A stretch of 64,000 bases of DNA from the NCBI RefSeq assembly GCF_000699445.3, contig NC_067200.1:17676510-17740509 (forward strand), written 5' to 3'. Of this stretch, positions 36,501 to 51,500 are shown one piece after another. The position numbers and the translations under genes are program-made. Positions within the stretch are counted from its first letter, which is position 1. Every line of letters starts with the position of its first letter. Under the pieces are notes generated by a model. It worked only from the letters and a program-made list of their open reading frames with translations. It searched no databases and was not told where the DNA came from. The stretch comes from Schistosoma haematobium. Taxonomy: Eukaryota > Platyhelminthes > Trematoda > Strigeidida > Schistosomatidae.

Positions 36501-39500
36501 AGGAGGCCACTCCCCGAGCCTTCGACCTGAAGGTTTGATTCACAAGGCAGTGGAGCATCGTAAGGAGATACAGTCTCATGGAAGCCGGTGACCAACAATT
36601 GGTTCATACGTCATTTGTTCCTTCAGGATACTGGAGCCCATGTGCACGATTGGTTTGGAATCCGGTTAAAGTGCCGGACATTCGCTTTTCGTCCTCTCAT
36701 TTTCGTAAACAACAGTAATGCCACGAGAAGACAGTGAGTAGGACTTCCCTGGCAGAGGCTATATACGCGTGGCCATGTGAATGCATTTGGAGACGGAGAG
36801 CTGACTCTCCCCACTCTCGGGCGTACCAGGGCATTTGGGGGCAAAGGCATGGTGGAGGTGGAATTCGAACCCACGCCCTTACAGACTGGTGCCTAAAACC
36901 TATACATTTATTGTTGTATATATTGAAACTAATTCTTCCAGGTTATGCCTTGTAAAATTACACTACACCAATGATGTATATGAGCTCCAGAATCCTGGGG
37001 AAACAAATGGCGTATGAACCAATCGTTGGTCACTGGTTACCATGGGACTGCATCACCTGACGTTGCTTCACTGCCTTGTGTATTAGACCTTTAGGTCAAA
37101 AACCTGGGGCGTCGCGCCCCTCAATAAAACCACTTGCATCGGTTTGGGCACTAGGGCAGTATCCCAGCCCACACATAAATCGAATGATTTATGTGGCGCA
37201 TATCTGTTTGGTGCCTCCTTGTACCAATGTTTATGCGTTTAAATAAATGAATAAATAACACTATATTTATACGATTTTTCAAGCATTTGTTGATGCATAA
37301 ATTCTGACGTGTATTTTGATGGCAAATGAATTTGTTATGTGATATAATCTGTGGATATTTTTGCAATTTTTGTCCTTGTTCACATCAACGTCTTGACCAC
37401 AATAAGTCTCTTGTTAGCACAACACTTATTTAGTGTTTTCAAGATGCGAAATAACAGATTTATATACAAAAACGGATAGTGGCTGACAGTGGAATCCAGG
37501 ACGCGCGTCTCGTCCTATCTAGGACTCTTCAGCTGGATGTGCTTGAATCTGGAAGTTGATCTTTACTCTGGGACTCGAACTCAGTACAGTTCGTTTCAAA
37601 CACCATCGTGTTATCCACTTAGCTACTACTGAGTCCTGACAGTCACTTGTTTGTATAATGGAGTGAAGTTTAGATTCAGTTGGTATTGTTTACTTGAATC
37701 TTCCCACTGATGTTTAGAACTGCACATAGAGTAATATCTTGTAGGCTTTGGATGAACTATAAATTTGTACAGGGTAGGACCTGTCAAAATATCCACGGGT
37801 AGTGAAATTATGTTTCTTAACTGCTTTTCTACATTTCTATATTATATTTATATGATACATCCAGTGATTTTTCGGAGGTTTGTTCAGTCATTCAGCTTCA
37901 AACTAATTTTTATCCATGAAAATAATTTCCCAAGTAACTTGATCATTTTCTAATGGGATAGTAATACCTTTGAAAAAGAAGATGTGATAGCAACTTGTTA
38001 ACCTCTTACAGCTGTGTTTCAGATATTAGAATTTATAGTTATTTGGCTTAATAGAAACTACTATTCATTATCATACAGTCATAACTAACTAACTAACATA
38101 TGTTGAATAGAACGAATAACAATTAGCTTCTATAGTATTTCATATATTTTTATGCTTTTAATTCATTCATTCCTTATAATTTTGACTGTATTCTTCCTCA
38201 CGGTAATTGATAATGATACCGTTTCGACTCTTTCGATACTTACCTCATCAGTTTTGTCTTTATGCGATGATGGGGGGGTGATATGTTGAATTGAGCTAGC
38301 TCATATTTGTTCGAGGTTTTATATTGATAATGACTAACTGATTGACCTGGTTGAAATTGCATTAATTGTCAATAATATTCAAATATATTTATGTATAATA
38401 ATTATTATTCAATGATTAGCTTTAGTTCTGAAGGCAAGGAGTCTCCGGACAACATTGTAGATCGTGAATTGGTTGTATTTCGTCGACCATCCAATGTATC
38501 CTCCGGAGAATGTAAGTAAAGTTTGATGCACTTTCACATTGTTATATATAGACTACTGGAGACAAGAAACCAAAACAGTTGTTAGACACATTTTGCGCTA
38601 ATATCCCTGAATGTTATGTTGATAAATTCACCTTCTATTCTACAAGTTTGTGAGTTTTCTGAAGGTTGCGAATATTTCTTACTAATCAGTTTAAATTGAC
38701 ATACACTCAGATCAAGGAATTCCTGTGAATAGGTCCAAGCATCCAATTTAATTTAATTTCCAAATATTCAGAGATACTTTACTTGGAAGTATACTTGTTG
38801 AGATGATTTTCAAAATGGGTTGGAAACTTTTTAATATCGTGCTCATAATAGAATCAATACATTGAAGCTTATTTTTTAAAGAGTGTTTTAAATCTAACCA
38901 ATAATGAAGCGTATTATCTCCCACAACACTTTAGAGATTAAGTGCCGAAGACTTGTTGTGTTCTAGCCGTTGAGATTCGTTCATTATGTGAAATACTAGT
39001 GGTCGTTACTATTCAGCCTCTTATACTGAAGTAGATAATGAGAGGTAGGGGAGGGTTAATTTGTAATGTATTTTTGTTGGAACAAAGCTAACTACACAAT
39101 TAGGAACTCATTCCTAAATAACCATAAATACTCCTACTATCAGTTACAGAATTTTCGGTTATTCATCTCCATATTGAATTTCTACGTATTTGGTGTTAGA
39201 TATCAAAAATGAATTCCAAATATGAATCTTAGAAAGTGGAACCTTGGTGTAGTTCAACTTAGTTAACTTAATATATGTTGCTACACTTTTGAAGGAAACG
39301 ATGGTAAAGTGTGATAACGAGTCAAGTTTACAAGATTATGTTAGTAGGTTTATTTAACTGTCATTAAATGAATGATTTATAATCTCCCAGTCGATAATCT
39401 ATGAATTCATCAATCATTACCTATTACTGATTTTAACTCACTGAATTTCCTTAATTTTCTGTGATTACCGAGAAGGAGTTGGTGAAAATGTATTGTTATT

Positions 39501-42500
39501 TATAGATAAATATAATTATAGATATGTACAACAAAATGCCTTCTCATGGCGGGGATGTTGTTTACGAAAATGAGAGGACGAAAAGCGAATGTCCGGCACT
39601 TTAACCGGATTCCAAACCAATCGTGCACATGGGCTCCAGTATCCTGAAGGAACAAATGACGTATGAACCAATTGTTGGTCACCGGCTTCCATGAGACTGT
39701 ATCTCCTTACGATGCTCCACTGCCTTGTGAATCAAACCTTCAGGTCGAAGGCTCGGGGAGTGGCCTCCTAAGAAGACCACCTGCTTCGGTTTTGGCACCC
39801 GGGCAGTATCATAGCCGTCACACATATCGAATGAGATTTGTGCGGTGCATATGTATTTGGTGCCTCCTTGTACCAATGTCTATCTGTTAAAATAAATAAA
39901 TAATACAACAAAATGCCATAACCAATATTACTATTTTAATCTTCTTCGGTTGAATTGCTCAATCGAATTCAATTTACAACTGTCCTTGTTTCAACTCTAC
40001 CTATAAGCATATTTGTTGTTTAGGTCTAAAGTAAATTACTATCTTCATTCAAAATAATTATTCACTTTTAACAATTGAATTACCGTTTTATTAAATGGCA
40101 TTCTATGATATGAATTTAAGGAGAATGTTTTATCAATGTTAAGGTTTAGAGATATTCACGATAATCAACAGCTCACAATGTAGGTCATTATGACCATTGT
40201 AATGAACGAGAACACCAATGGGGACAACCAAATGTATTTGAATACAACATTATAGAATATCTTGGTAAAATCTGAGAACCATACAGTAAATACTTCATTT
40301 GCAAAATATCCATCAATTGTCTCAGACTTTGCTGTCCCTTCGTTTTCATACCAATTACTCTCTGTTCTCGTTTTCACCTCTTGGACTTTCTCAACCTTCT
40401 GCAGCTAGGCATCAATAGCACACACCACACAATATCTACTGTAATGTGCACTACTTATGCTGACAGAAATAAGTAATATGTAGCAGGAATCAGAAGTAGA
40501 ATGCTTATCAACAGAGGAGTCAAATAACGAGAAGAGAAAGGAAAACGATAAGCAATCAGATTATCAACAGGATCAGAAGATTGATGAATTATGTATAGGA
40601 TAATTGAAAGAAGATACACAAATGATGTATTTAACGTATGTTCTTTCGTATTTTACAGAGGCGCTGTTTGATTTTGCTCAAAACAATAAATTGGTTTATC
40701 GTATCTGAGATTTCGTTTACTGTACTACTACTAATTCAAATCGGTTGTTGAGCTTACTTTTCATAATAACCGTCGTTCGTCTCACTGACACAATAGGTTA
40801 CTTTAATTATCTGGAGAATTTGGACACTTTTTCTCAAATTTTTGTCTCATTCATTTTTCTCCCTTTATGTTGATATCAATTGTAATAACGTGAATTGTGT
40901 ACACCCAAGTAGTGCACACGAACTGACATTTCTACATCTTATGCTTCTTATATGTGTCTCATCTACTCTGTAATGGAGTTAAGAAAGAACAAATTCTGAT
41001 GAGAGACTAAGCAGTAGTATTTAGTGTAGTAGTCTAAAACCATCAAATTCTTAAGCTTATTTTATTTCTAAAAGTAAAAACTATTGAGAAATCAATGACT
41101 TAGTTGATTAAAAGTTTAGTATATCATGTTCTAATAAACTTTTATTCTTTCTTCTTTTTATTTATTTGTTAACACCTCTGCTAATGAAATAGCGTTTGTT
41201 GACGATTTACCGGATGAATTCTTTGAACACACTGAAGAAGATATACGTAAATTAATGCGTTCATATCGTAATGAATGGTAAGTTGTATAAACCATTTAAG
41301 GAATCATATTAAACAATCAAAAATGATAGACCTCTCGCATTATACTTGTGAGGTTAGACGTAAGGTATTAGTGAGTAATAGTAAATCAGTTGATGAGGTT
41401 GTAAAACTCCATCGACTAAGATGGTTGGGCCACATGTTACGTATACCTGAACTCCGATTACCATGATGCGCAATGCTAACTAGTGTTGGGGATGGTTGGA
41501 AAAAAGTAAGGGACGGACAAACCAAAACGTGGCATCAGTCATTGAAGTCACTAACTTCTAGTCTGAGCCATGTTGGTAGATGCAGACTACTTGGTTTGGG
41601 TCCGCATGACTATCGTAACCAATGGTTGGAGGCTGTGGGTGACATGGCTCAGAATCGATCACAGTGGCGTAAGTGTATACACTTCCTGTCTTCCCTTAAA
41701 ATTGCTTTATATCTTTTTTTCTTCCTGCACTATATCCTTATACACAATCTTTCTTCTATATATTACTACCATTGAAATAACTACTGTGAATTTGGTATTC
41801 ATCTTGTTGTGCTAATGAGGTATGACAACTTAGACCGACGCATATATGTGCCTGGTCCTACGTTGTAGCTGACTGACTGGTTATTCTTGTCGTACAATCA
41901 AAAAATTTCGAAAAAATCTCAGTTGTCAGTTTTGCTTTTGATGTATGTCACAGAAAGCAGATTGACTTTCCGTATATATTAGGTGAAATGTGAATGGATA
42001 GTACTTTCAAGGAGGGATTATTTGAATCTCCTGCTTAGAAATCGACGTTGACATAGATCATTATCCTAATAAATTTGTATATTTTAGTAAATTTGGTTCA
42101 CTGATATTTGTTTTTCTGTAATTACTAGAGTCATCATATTAAGGTTGTATGTTCTTCATAGTATGGCTATACTGTTTCACTTCTTTTTTGTTTTTCATTA
42201 CAATTATAGCTTCAAATCGAAATTTCTTTCATCAGTTCACTTTTTTTTCGTTTTGCAGGGCGGAAAATCAACCTCTTCAAACATCGACTATGCGTTCAGA
42301 AGCTCGTCATAAATCCTATTCTAAATATTGTCGAGCTATTATTCAATTTCACTGGGTTGATAATCTTATTGTTCAAGCATGTTTCCTTCCTACTGAAAAA
42401 GGTTTGTTTTTATAGTAATTTTTTTTTCTTAAGACTATTTGTAATTATTTACTTATTTCATTTTACTTAATGCAATAAGTCATCAGTCCAAACTGTCACA

Positions 42501-45500
42501 TAGTGATGGTACAACAAAGACTAGGGTCAACTTCATAATAATTTAAATGGAATGCTTCTTAAACTGTATTTACGAAACTCCCCATTTTTTTAAAAAAAGT
42601 TTCATGTTAACCTTCGATTCTGTTGCATGAAATTAATTCATGATTACAATGAGTAGGGACTTCATCTGCTATGAATCCATATAAAGAACCATTTAGATTT
42701 AATTTGATAATTTCAGCCAGTCATTATCAATGTACAGCCTAGCGCCGACGTGTAATGCTGTAATTCGCATTATTGGATTAGCACGACGAAATGAAGTTGG
42801 TAAAATGTATGATTTGGTAAAAAAGGTCAGAGTAATGTGGTAACAATGACAATGGAAAGGACTAAGCATTAAGAATAGGGTTTGAAAAGACAGAGTGGAA
42901 AGATATATGTGGAGAAATAGTCGAATTCAAGATTGAGATCAAGGGAAAAATGAACGCATCTGAAGCATTATGAACGATTCTAAGCCATTTTACCTTAAGT
43001 CTCCAACCATTGATGAACGCCATCTAAGTAGGCTGCATCTACCAACATAGCTCAAACCAACAGTCGGTGATTTTATGGGTTGGAGCTATTATCTTGGTTT
43101 TCTCACCCCTGACTTCATTCTAACCTAATCATACTCCAGGGAATACCATCTATTGAGGTAGGTTGCTACGTTTGACGAGACCCTGCAATCACCTGAAACC
43201 GGTGAACGGAACGAAAGTCAACAAAACAGGACATCTAGCTATTCCACTGCGTCCCAACCCTGCTGACGATGAATACGCCATATAAAAGGCTTGGAACTTT
43301 AGGTATCTGATTTAATCAACTGATGCCAGTCAGTAAGTTATCATCAGCATAAAGCCTAGACCCACAGATGTATGTTTACCCAAGTCGCAACACACCATTA
43401 ACTTGACCTTGAGTTACTTCGATAGTACACAATGTCTTACAAGTAGAAACCACCTACAGTCAACAAATATCAACTAATTTATTCAATAAAGGTTCACAGG
43501 GTCTACCTACTACAAACCTTAATATTACTCAGATATGAATTATATGGCTGATAAGTAACGAACTGTTATATCCCAATAAGAATAATGAATGGTAACTTTT
43601 GGGATCCATTTATGGATCGTACAATTGTTAGATAACTAAACTATTCATATTCGTGTTCCTCTTATTATGAGCTTTATTTTGACCTATGAACTATTATTAT
43701 ACGTTTTACCATTCTTGAATTATGCCCTGTCTATTAATCACCACCTCCCTCATTCACAGCCATTTTTGGCCAAATCTTGTACAAATGTTGTTTTCTATTT
43801 TATGGTACGTTGTGGTCCGTCTGGTTGTTATATAAACTCAGTATGCTTGAAATACATGATTCGTATCGCAGAGGCTCAGATTAGTGTTCTGGACTTAGCT
43901 GGCTGGGCTAGGCAGGAAGCAGGACAATAAGGACTCTAGACTGCTCGCACGGGTTTTATGCATCATTGGTTCAATCGATAATTCACTGTTCTCTGATTGT
44001 GGGTATCACTAAGTTATACATTAACAGGGCACACAGGCCACGAGTTATAACACGAACAAAAGGTATATTCGTTTAAGAATAATCTTTAATTTACTGTCTC
44101 CCTACATAATTTATGAAGTCATCTATTTAAACTTCCATTTTCTTACCAGAAAGGTTTGGAGAACCATTAAATGCATAATATCGCTGTAACATGTTTATTC
44201 GTATCAATTCTAGGCTTCTCATTAGTGTACACTACGTTACAAAGTATCAAATCTAAGAACCGTAGCTCACACTTGAAACAGGGTACAATTCAATCAATGA
44301 GTTGATATTCGATGGACCATAGTCATTAAATTCATTCAATACACTATAGACAACGAACAGTAATCGTAAAATGTTGTGTATGAACTATTTTCAGTCTCAA
44401 CTTGTTTGACTGAAGTGAACATGGCTTCAAAGTAGAACTTAATCTCTCCAAACTCTATACTATGATATCGGTTATGTTTAGCTCTCTTCAAGTAAGATAT
44501 TGGTACACCAGGTAGACAATTAGTTTTTCATATTTTCGTTATCTAAAAGTGTATGAATGGTTACTGCTATTATCGATCTATAATCTCATACTTTGTATCT
44601 CCACTGTTTAATTGTTGTTCAGACACTTTGATTCCATCATTAACCGTTCTAATGTAAGTTAAGCTCCATAATTTAATAATGTAGACCTGTGGATTAGTTA
44701 ATCTGTTGTGATAATCGATTTTTTTCTATACTTGTCTTTCATAGTGTCAGCATTATATAAATTTATTCGTGATCTGCAAAATTCTACTTGTGATTTTAAA
44801 CTATGTAAGTTGTTTGTTACATGATCCTTTTGTGTATTGTGTTAAATTACAGTTTTTTTCCTTTTTCTTTTTCAATGCTTCGGTTATTGTTAATGTGACT
44901 TTTGTCAGTCAGTCAGTAACAACGTAGAACTTCGTAAGTATATCAGTTCTAGTTGCCATACCACATTAGCACACAGATGCAATTGTCGATTCAAATCCTC
45001 TAGTTGTAGAGGTAGTAAAAGTATAAGCAGTAATCGGAAAGATTTGGGTTTGAAGATGTTATTCAAGGAGTATAATCCAGTGAAATAAATTTGGAAGAAA
45101 ACAAAGTGCATGAAGAATTCAGTAGACTATAATTTCGGAGAACACAGTGGATGGACCTGCTCACACCATTGCAAACGATTTTGAGCCATGTCATTCAAGG
45201 TCTCTAACCATCGGTTGCTGTCGTCTCACGGATCCCAACCAGGTAGTTTACACCTACCAACATGGCTCATTCCACTTGTCATTGACTTCATGGATTTGTA
45301 CCATGTTTTGGTCTGGTCGCCCCTAGCTTTCTTCCAACCTACTCCCACACCATGAAACATAGCACGTCTTGGCAGTCGGTGGTTGGGCATACGTAATACA
45401 TGTCCCAGTCATCTCAACTGAATAAGTTTCACTACTTCATCAATTGATTTGTCATCCTTACCTAGTACCCATTTTCTTAAGAATTGTTACTTAATCGATG

Positions 45501-48500
45501 GTCCCAGGATATACGAGCAATGCTTCGAAGACACCTATGATCGAATACTAGTAACCTACGAATATTCTCTACTCTTACGGGCCATGTTTCAGTGCCATAA
45601 AGTAGGATGGAGTGAACTACTGCGCAGTAAAGCGTCATTTGGTTGGTAGACGGATATTTCACCTACTCCATAAATGACTCAAGTTAGCAAAAGCTAGTCG
45701 AGACTTCTGTATCTGTGGTGAGATTTCGTCACACATCAGGCTACAAAGGCTGATGAGACACCCAAGATAAGTGAAGCGGTCTACAAGCTCAACTATTTCA
45801 CTCCCTATCATTAGCTCGGGTGTCGATACAACCCAATCCTGAAGTAACATTTTACATTTCGAGGGAGAGAGTCGCATGCCAAACATGCGTGCATTGTTGC
45901 TTAGAGTGGTCAGAAAATTGTATTTTATTAGCGTCTTCACGAAATAGAACTATTTCATCACCATATTCTAAGTCAAATGTGAATCTCCCTGTAGAAGTTC
46001 TACCCCTGGAAATTCAGATGAGGAAAGTGTTATCTCTAAAAGCATGTCTACGATAAAGTTAAACAAGAATGGAGAGAGTGAACAGCCCTGACGAACACCA
46101 CTTGATGTAATCAATTCTGATGACACTTCGCCATAAGCTCTTACTCGACCAGATGTGTTCGAGTAGAGAGCCTTTATAAGGTTAATGTACTTCTTTGGTA
46201 CTCCTTTCAGTGACACTTTTGTTCTTTTAAATCATTTGATGAGCAAAGGATCACTAGTACTTTTTTTCAGTACTGAATGAATGAATTACTACTCACCTTA
46301 CTTATTATCTTCAGTAACACTTGTATACTCTATGAATGAATACAGAATGAATGATAACTGTATATGTGTGATATAATAAGGGGAAAATTGATAAATTATA
46401 TTCAAACCAACGAGTAACTTATATGTACTGAACAGACTAACATGAGTTCGTTGTTATTTATTTTAATAAAAACCTCAAACCGAATAAGTATCCATTATTA
46501 TTTGATAAATTCTTAACAGTTTTCCATATAGATTAACTAAATAATAAATGAAAACGTGTATTATGACGTATACTACTTATATCGACATAAGTAGTATGTA
46601 TATAACGCGAGTTAGGAATAGAATGTCTGACAGCAGAAGATTGAGAAGATCGAAAAGGGAAGAACGGGAACAGAAAGCAATTGGTATGGAAATGCATGAA
46701 TAATGAAATCTGAGACAAATAATCAACAGTTTGCACATGAAGTATTAGAGTATGGTTTTTCTATTTTACCAAATAACTCGGTAATTTTGTGCTAAATATA
46801 ATTCAGTTGTCCTTACCTTTGTTCACCTTCACTACAGTATGAGTCCAAATAAAGATCCTTGTCAAATTAATAAATTAACAACAGATTCTATTGTGAACGA
46901 AGTAAGATAATTAAAATATTTTTATTACAATAATACAAGAAAGGGGGGGGTCGAGTAAATTAACTAAATAATCATATTTCCTAGTTGAAAGTTCTACCAA
47001 GATCGTATAATTGATAAAATATGCTCTAGATCAAACGATTCACACAAGAATATATTCAATTTAGTTTCCTAAAGTCTACGGTTTTCAGGATTCATCTAAC
47101 AGTTGAATAATTGTAGATATGAATAACATTATATGTTAGTCAAGTTGATTTGTCTTTGCCCAATGAATTCATCTTAACCCATTTAAAAACTTGGAATCCT
47201 CACTAATAGTACATATGTACTCCAGAAAACTTGGGGAACAAATAACTTAAGAATTCACTCAATTGGATTCCACCCTGTGATGTCGCTCCACTGCACTGAA
47301 GAAGAATAGGTCTTTAGTTCAAAGACTCAGACAATGGTTCTTTAAAAAAAACCACTTGGTTCAGTTTAGACATCCAAACAGTGTCAAGGCCGTCACATTG
47401 ATAATAAAATTTCCCATTGAAGATAGATTATTCACTAGTTTATCCAACGTTATGTCACACTGTAAGTAAGTTGGGAAAAGAACATATAATTTACTTGATC
47501 AATCTTATTTCAATACTGGTCAGTATGGGGTTAAAATAACAAACATTAAAAACGCCGAACTTCCGTCTCGTTCTAGTATTGAATTTCGATTCATTCACCA
47601 TTGGTTCCTGGCTCAGTGGTTTGGTCGTTTAAGTGTTCACACGCGAAATCGAAGATCCTGAGCTTGGTTCCCGGTTTTGGGATTGCTGATTCCCTTTCCT
47701 GCGGAGTCCTATATTATGATGAAATGGCTGTTCAGTGCTTTCAGTTTTTCAATGATTGTGTAACTTAGATCAGCTCATGATCTCAATGAAACTGTCAATA
47801 GTTTAACAGCCTATAAATTAACCAAAATATTAGATTAGAATATAATCTTCGTTGATTAATGACAATAGACTGAACGTATAAATCAGTACCGAGTATGTCA
47901 GTTAGATTTTTTCAACTTTACAATTATAACTATCTTAATCTGACTACACTTTTCCGATGTGTCCTCATTGTCTTTTTCCTTGTCATAGACAATTTTCTTT
48001 CTTAAAAAAGTAGTGACATAGCAACAAAACGTATTTCATTAATCGTTACATTTTCATTGTATACTGGAGTTTGTAGTGTTACCAAAATAACTTATATAAT
48101 CGGAATCTTATATGGTGGATTAGAAAATTGTTATTTATATAAGCCTTAGTTTAAAACCAAAAAAAAAAGAAACAAAGAGAGAAGAGATTATCCGTTCAAG
48201 CATATAAACACATTTAGATTGACTGCATCCTATGATGCAGTTGACTATTTTAGTAAAGCCCCCCAAAAAAAGTAATAAGTACAATGAATTACAGTCCTAT
48301 TCGAATTTTGATTAATGGAATATTAAAAGATAGAAGACACTTGACAACTCTATATTCACTATACAATTTGAAGGAGGTAACTTGTTATTTTTTTTATTAT
48401 TATTTTATTTATCTAATTTACGTTTTATCAGTCTGGAAATCTCATATTCATTCATAATCATACATGTTCTAACTAAATATCATTCATTTTAAGAATGGAT

Positions 48501-51500
48501 TCTATTCATCTATAAAACTATGTGTATCCAAAACTGTCATATCAATTGTACAATTAGTTTTACAGAATGGATCACTATTGTTAAACAACGTACAGGAAAC
48601 TTAAGTACTAAGTATCCTATTCATTCTCATTATTTAATAAACTTTAGATACCTAATCTCTGGTATTAATAGTTTGTACACAATCAGTATATATTTCTTTC
48701 TCTCATCATAATCGGATAAATATATTTGTATGGGGTTGTGGAGATTATTAGGTTTTTGATTGAGATCATGGATCGATTGTGAGACTCCTCAACAGTGTGC
48801 ATCCACGGTCCCGCCTCGCGGGATTCGAACTCAGGATCTTCAATCTCGTGCGCGAACACCTAACCTCTAGACCACAGTTGGCATCCAGCGGTGTTGATGT
48901 CTAACTTCAACTAATCCACGAAGTTGCGCGGCCATCTTCCATTGTCTGAGGTAGATACCTGTCTCTACCCGACACGGAATAACTTCACTGGTCACTTCTC
49001 ATTATAACTCCGAGAATTCCCTCACGAAGCTAGTCACTAGTGTGCACATGGTAATTATCAGTATATGGTTGTGGAGATAATCAGGTTTTTGGTTGAGATC
49101 ATGGATCGATTGATGTTAGAGTACCCGCGAGCGGGATCTTGGATGCGCACTGCTGAGGAGTCCCACAATAGAATGAAATGGCCGTCCAGTGCTTCCAGGT
49201 CTTCAATAGTAATCTAACATCAATCAATACATGATCTCAATCAAAATATATTTGTACTTGATTTATTGGTTTCTTTTTTTTCTCTATCTAACATCAATAG
49301 AATAGTATTTCATTTCATATGTATAATTGATCATCCATTGTTATCTGTTGCTTTTTACAGATACTACTCCGCCTAAATTGTTTCTATCTGATACAAATAT
49401 TACATTGATTGAAGTGAGTATGGAAATTTTCTTCTGTTGTACATTTTTTTATTTGTTCAAAGGGTGTGTGTTTTTTTCCGCAAAGATAATTTAAGGAATA
49501 TTTATGGTATGTGTACCACTTAAATACATAACACTGATTTTTCACTGCATCCTGGTTACCCAAAAATCTCTTCCAGTTAAACCGTGAAAAGAAAAGAAAA
49601 ATCTGAAACTATCTAAGTCACCTTTACTTCCTAAATTAATGTATGTACAGAAGACAGAAGTATTTATTGGTTTATTTGTAACGTTTGATATTCTGTAAGT
49701 TTTTTTTTTGAAAATATATTCAAGTTAGTAACAAAGTCATAGTATAACACATGAACCATCGTTATTCTAAAATTATCTGAGAAGTTCCTATCAATATTTA
49801 GATTCCATAACATACAAACCTAAGTGATTTGTATTTATGAAAAGTTTCAAGTTTCACTGCTGAGGTGTCCCACAACAGGACGAAACGGCCGTCCAGTGCT
49901 TCCGGGTTTCCAAAGGTAGTCTAACATCAATCAGTTCATGATCTCAATCAAAAACTTAATAATCTCCACAACCCCTGTATTAGAAATTGAATTCAATTGT
50001 TTACACAGAATGTTGAATTCTTTGTAGCATGATCTGAACTAATTGTCTATGTTTGGTAGTCGGTAAATAAAAAAGAAATTTACTAAGATCTATTTCATTT
50101 TCGAATGTTATTTGATGTACCATCGAATGTGTAGTACATAAAGAGTCTATTTGAATTCACTCAACTAATGAATTGTATTTTCTAAAACGTAGTTTATTCT
50201 TACATATTTTTCTTTATTTACGTGTATTACATTTATTATGCTTTAGGCTGATTTAGTACCTTTATCAAAAGTATTTTATCATCCTACTGACATATCAGCT
50301 GATAATGGTAAGTAGTATAAATCATTTAGTGAGTAGTGTCTAATATCATTTACTCTTTTAAATTAATTGTTATTCAAAAATATTTATTTGAACATATAAA
50401 CATTGGTACAAGGAGGAACCTAATAGATATGCGCCACATAAATCATTCAATATGTGTGCGTGCTGGGTTATTGCCCGAGTGCCCAAACCGAAGCAGGTGG
50501 TTTTCATAAGAGGCTACACCTGGAGCCTGTGATCTAAAGGTCTAATCCACAAGGCAGTGGAGCAACGTCAAGAGATGCAGTCACATGGTAGCCGGTGACC
50601 AACAATAGATTCATACGCTATTAGTTCAATCAGGATACTGGAGCCAATGTGCACCATTGGTTTAGAGTTGGGATTTTTCAACTCCCTTAGGTGGACTCTC
50701 TGTGTCCACCAACTAGGCTAAAGCGACGGACATTCGCTTTTCGTTCTCTCACTTTCGTAAACAACACTCGTGGTGCGAGAAGACAGCGAGTAGAACTTCC
50801 CTCGGAGCGGTTGTATGCACGTGGCCACTTGAGAGCATTTGTAGAGAGAGGGAGAGAGAGAGAGAGAGCTGACTCTCCCCACTCTCGACCGTACCAGAGC
50901 ATTTGGGCGTCTTTTAACTTAATGCCTGTCAACAAGTCTTATTTGGCCTATTTAACTAGTGTTTAAGTAGGTAATCATTTAACAGTGTACGTGTGTGTGT
51001 GTATGAACGAACAAATTATTTGAAAAGTAGTGTTTATTCAGCGATTATTTTTCTTGGTTGATGGTTTTTTTTTGTTTTTCACTAAAAACCGCATTTATTA
51101 ATAATATTTTTTTAATGTAAGTTGTAAAACTCCATGATCTTCAGTTAAAAGGGGATTGTATTTATAAGGTTTTATTTAATTATTGTTATTTCGAACTGCA
51201 ATTTATCAATCTCTGTCGGTGTATACACATTCGGACCGGATTCCTCCGTTTTCGCCTCATTTATTCGCAAGGTTTAGTAAAGTTAAAATGTGGCTAGTAG
51301 TAAAATCGAAGAGATGCGTTTCGCCCTATGTTGAACTTGAGTGTGAACATTAACATTGGAATACTGGTACACCTAACTGATTAATCCCAAATAAAACGTT
51401 ATATATGTTGTGGATTTTAGTACCAATCACACTTTAACTCTTTTAAAACTTGTGGTTTGATGATTATATGGAGACAATCTGCTTAGGATACAGATATGTC

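Noticed and set aside
36394..36591. 65-codon ORF repeated identically at 39679-39876
   Set aside because: The identity reflects two recent copies of retroposon family A, not a conserved protein. Other copies of the family have the frame broken.
38421..38425. Alternative acceptor TTTAG for ASPSCR1 exon d
   Set aside because: Its use shifts the frame and reaches a stop within a few codons, while the upstream GATTAG keeps the conserved DRE-VVF reading.
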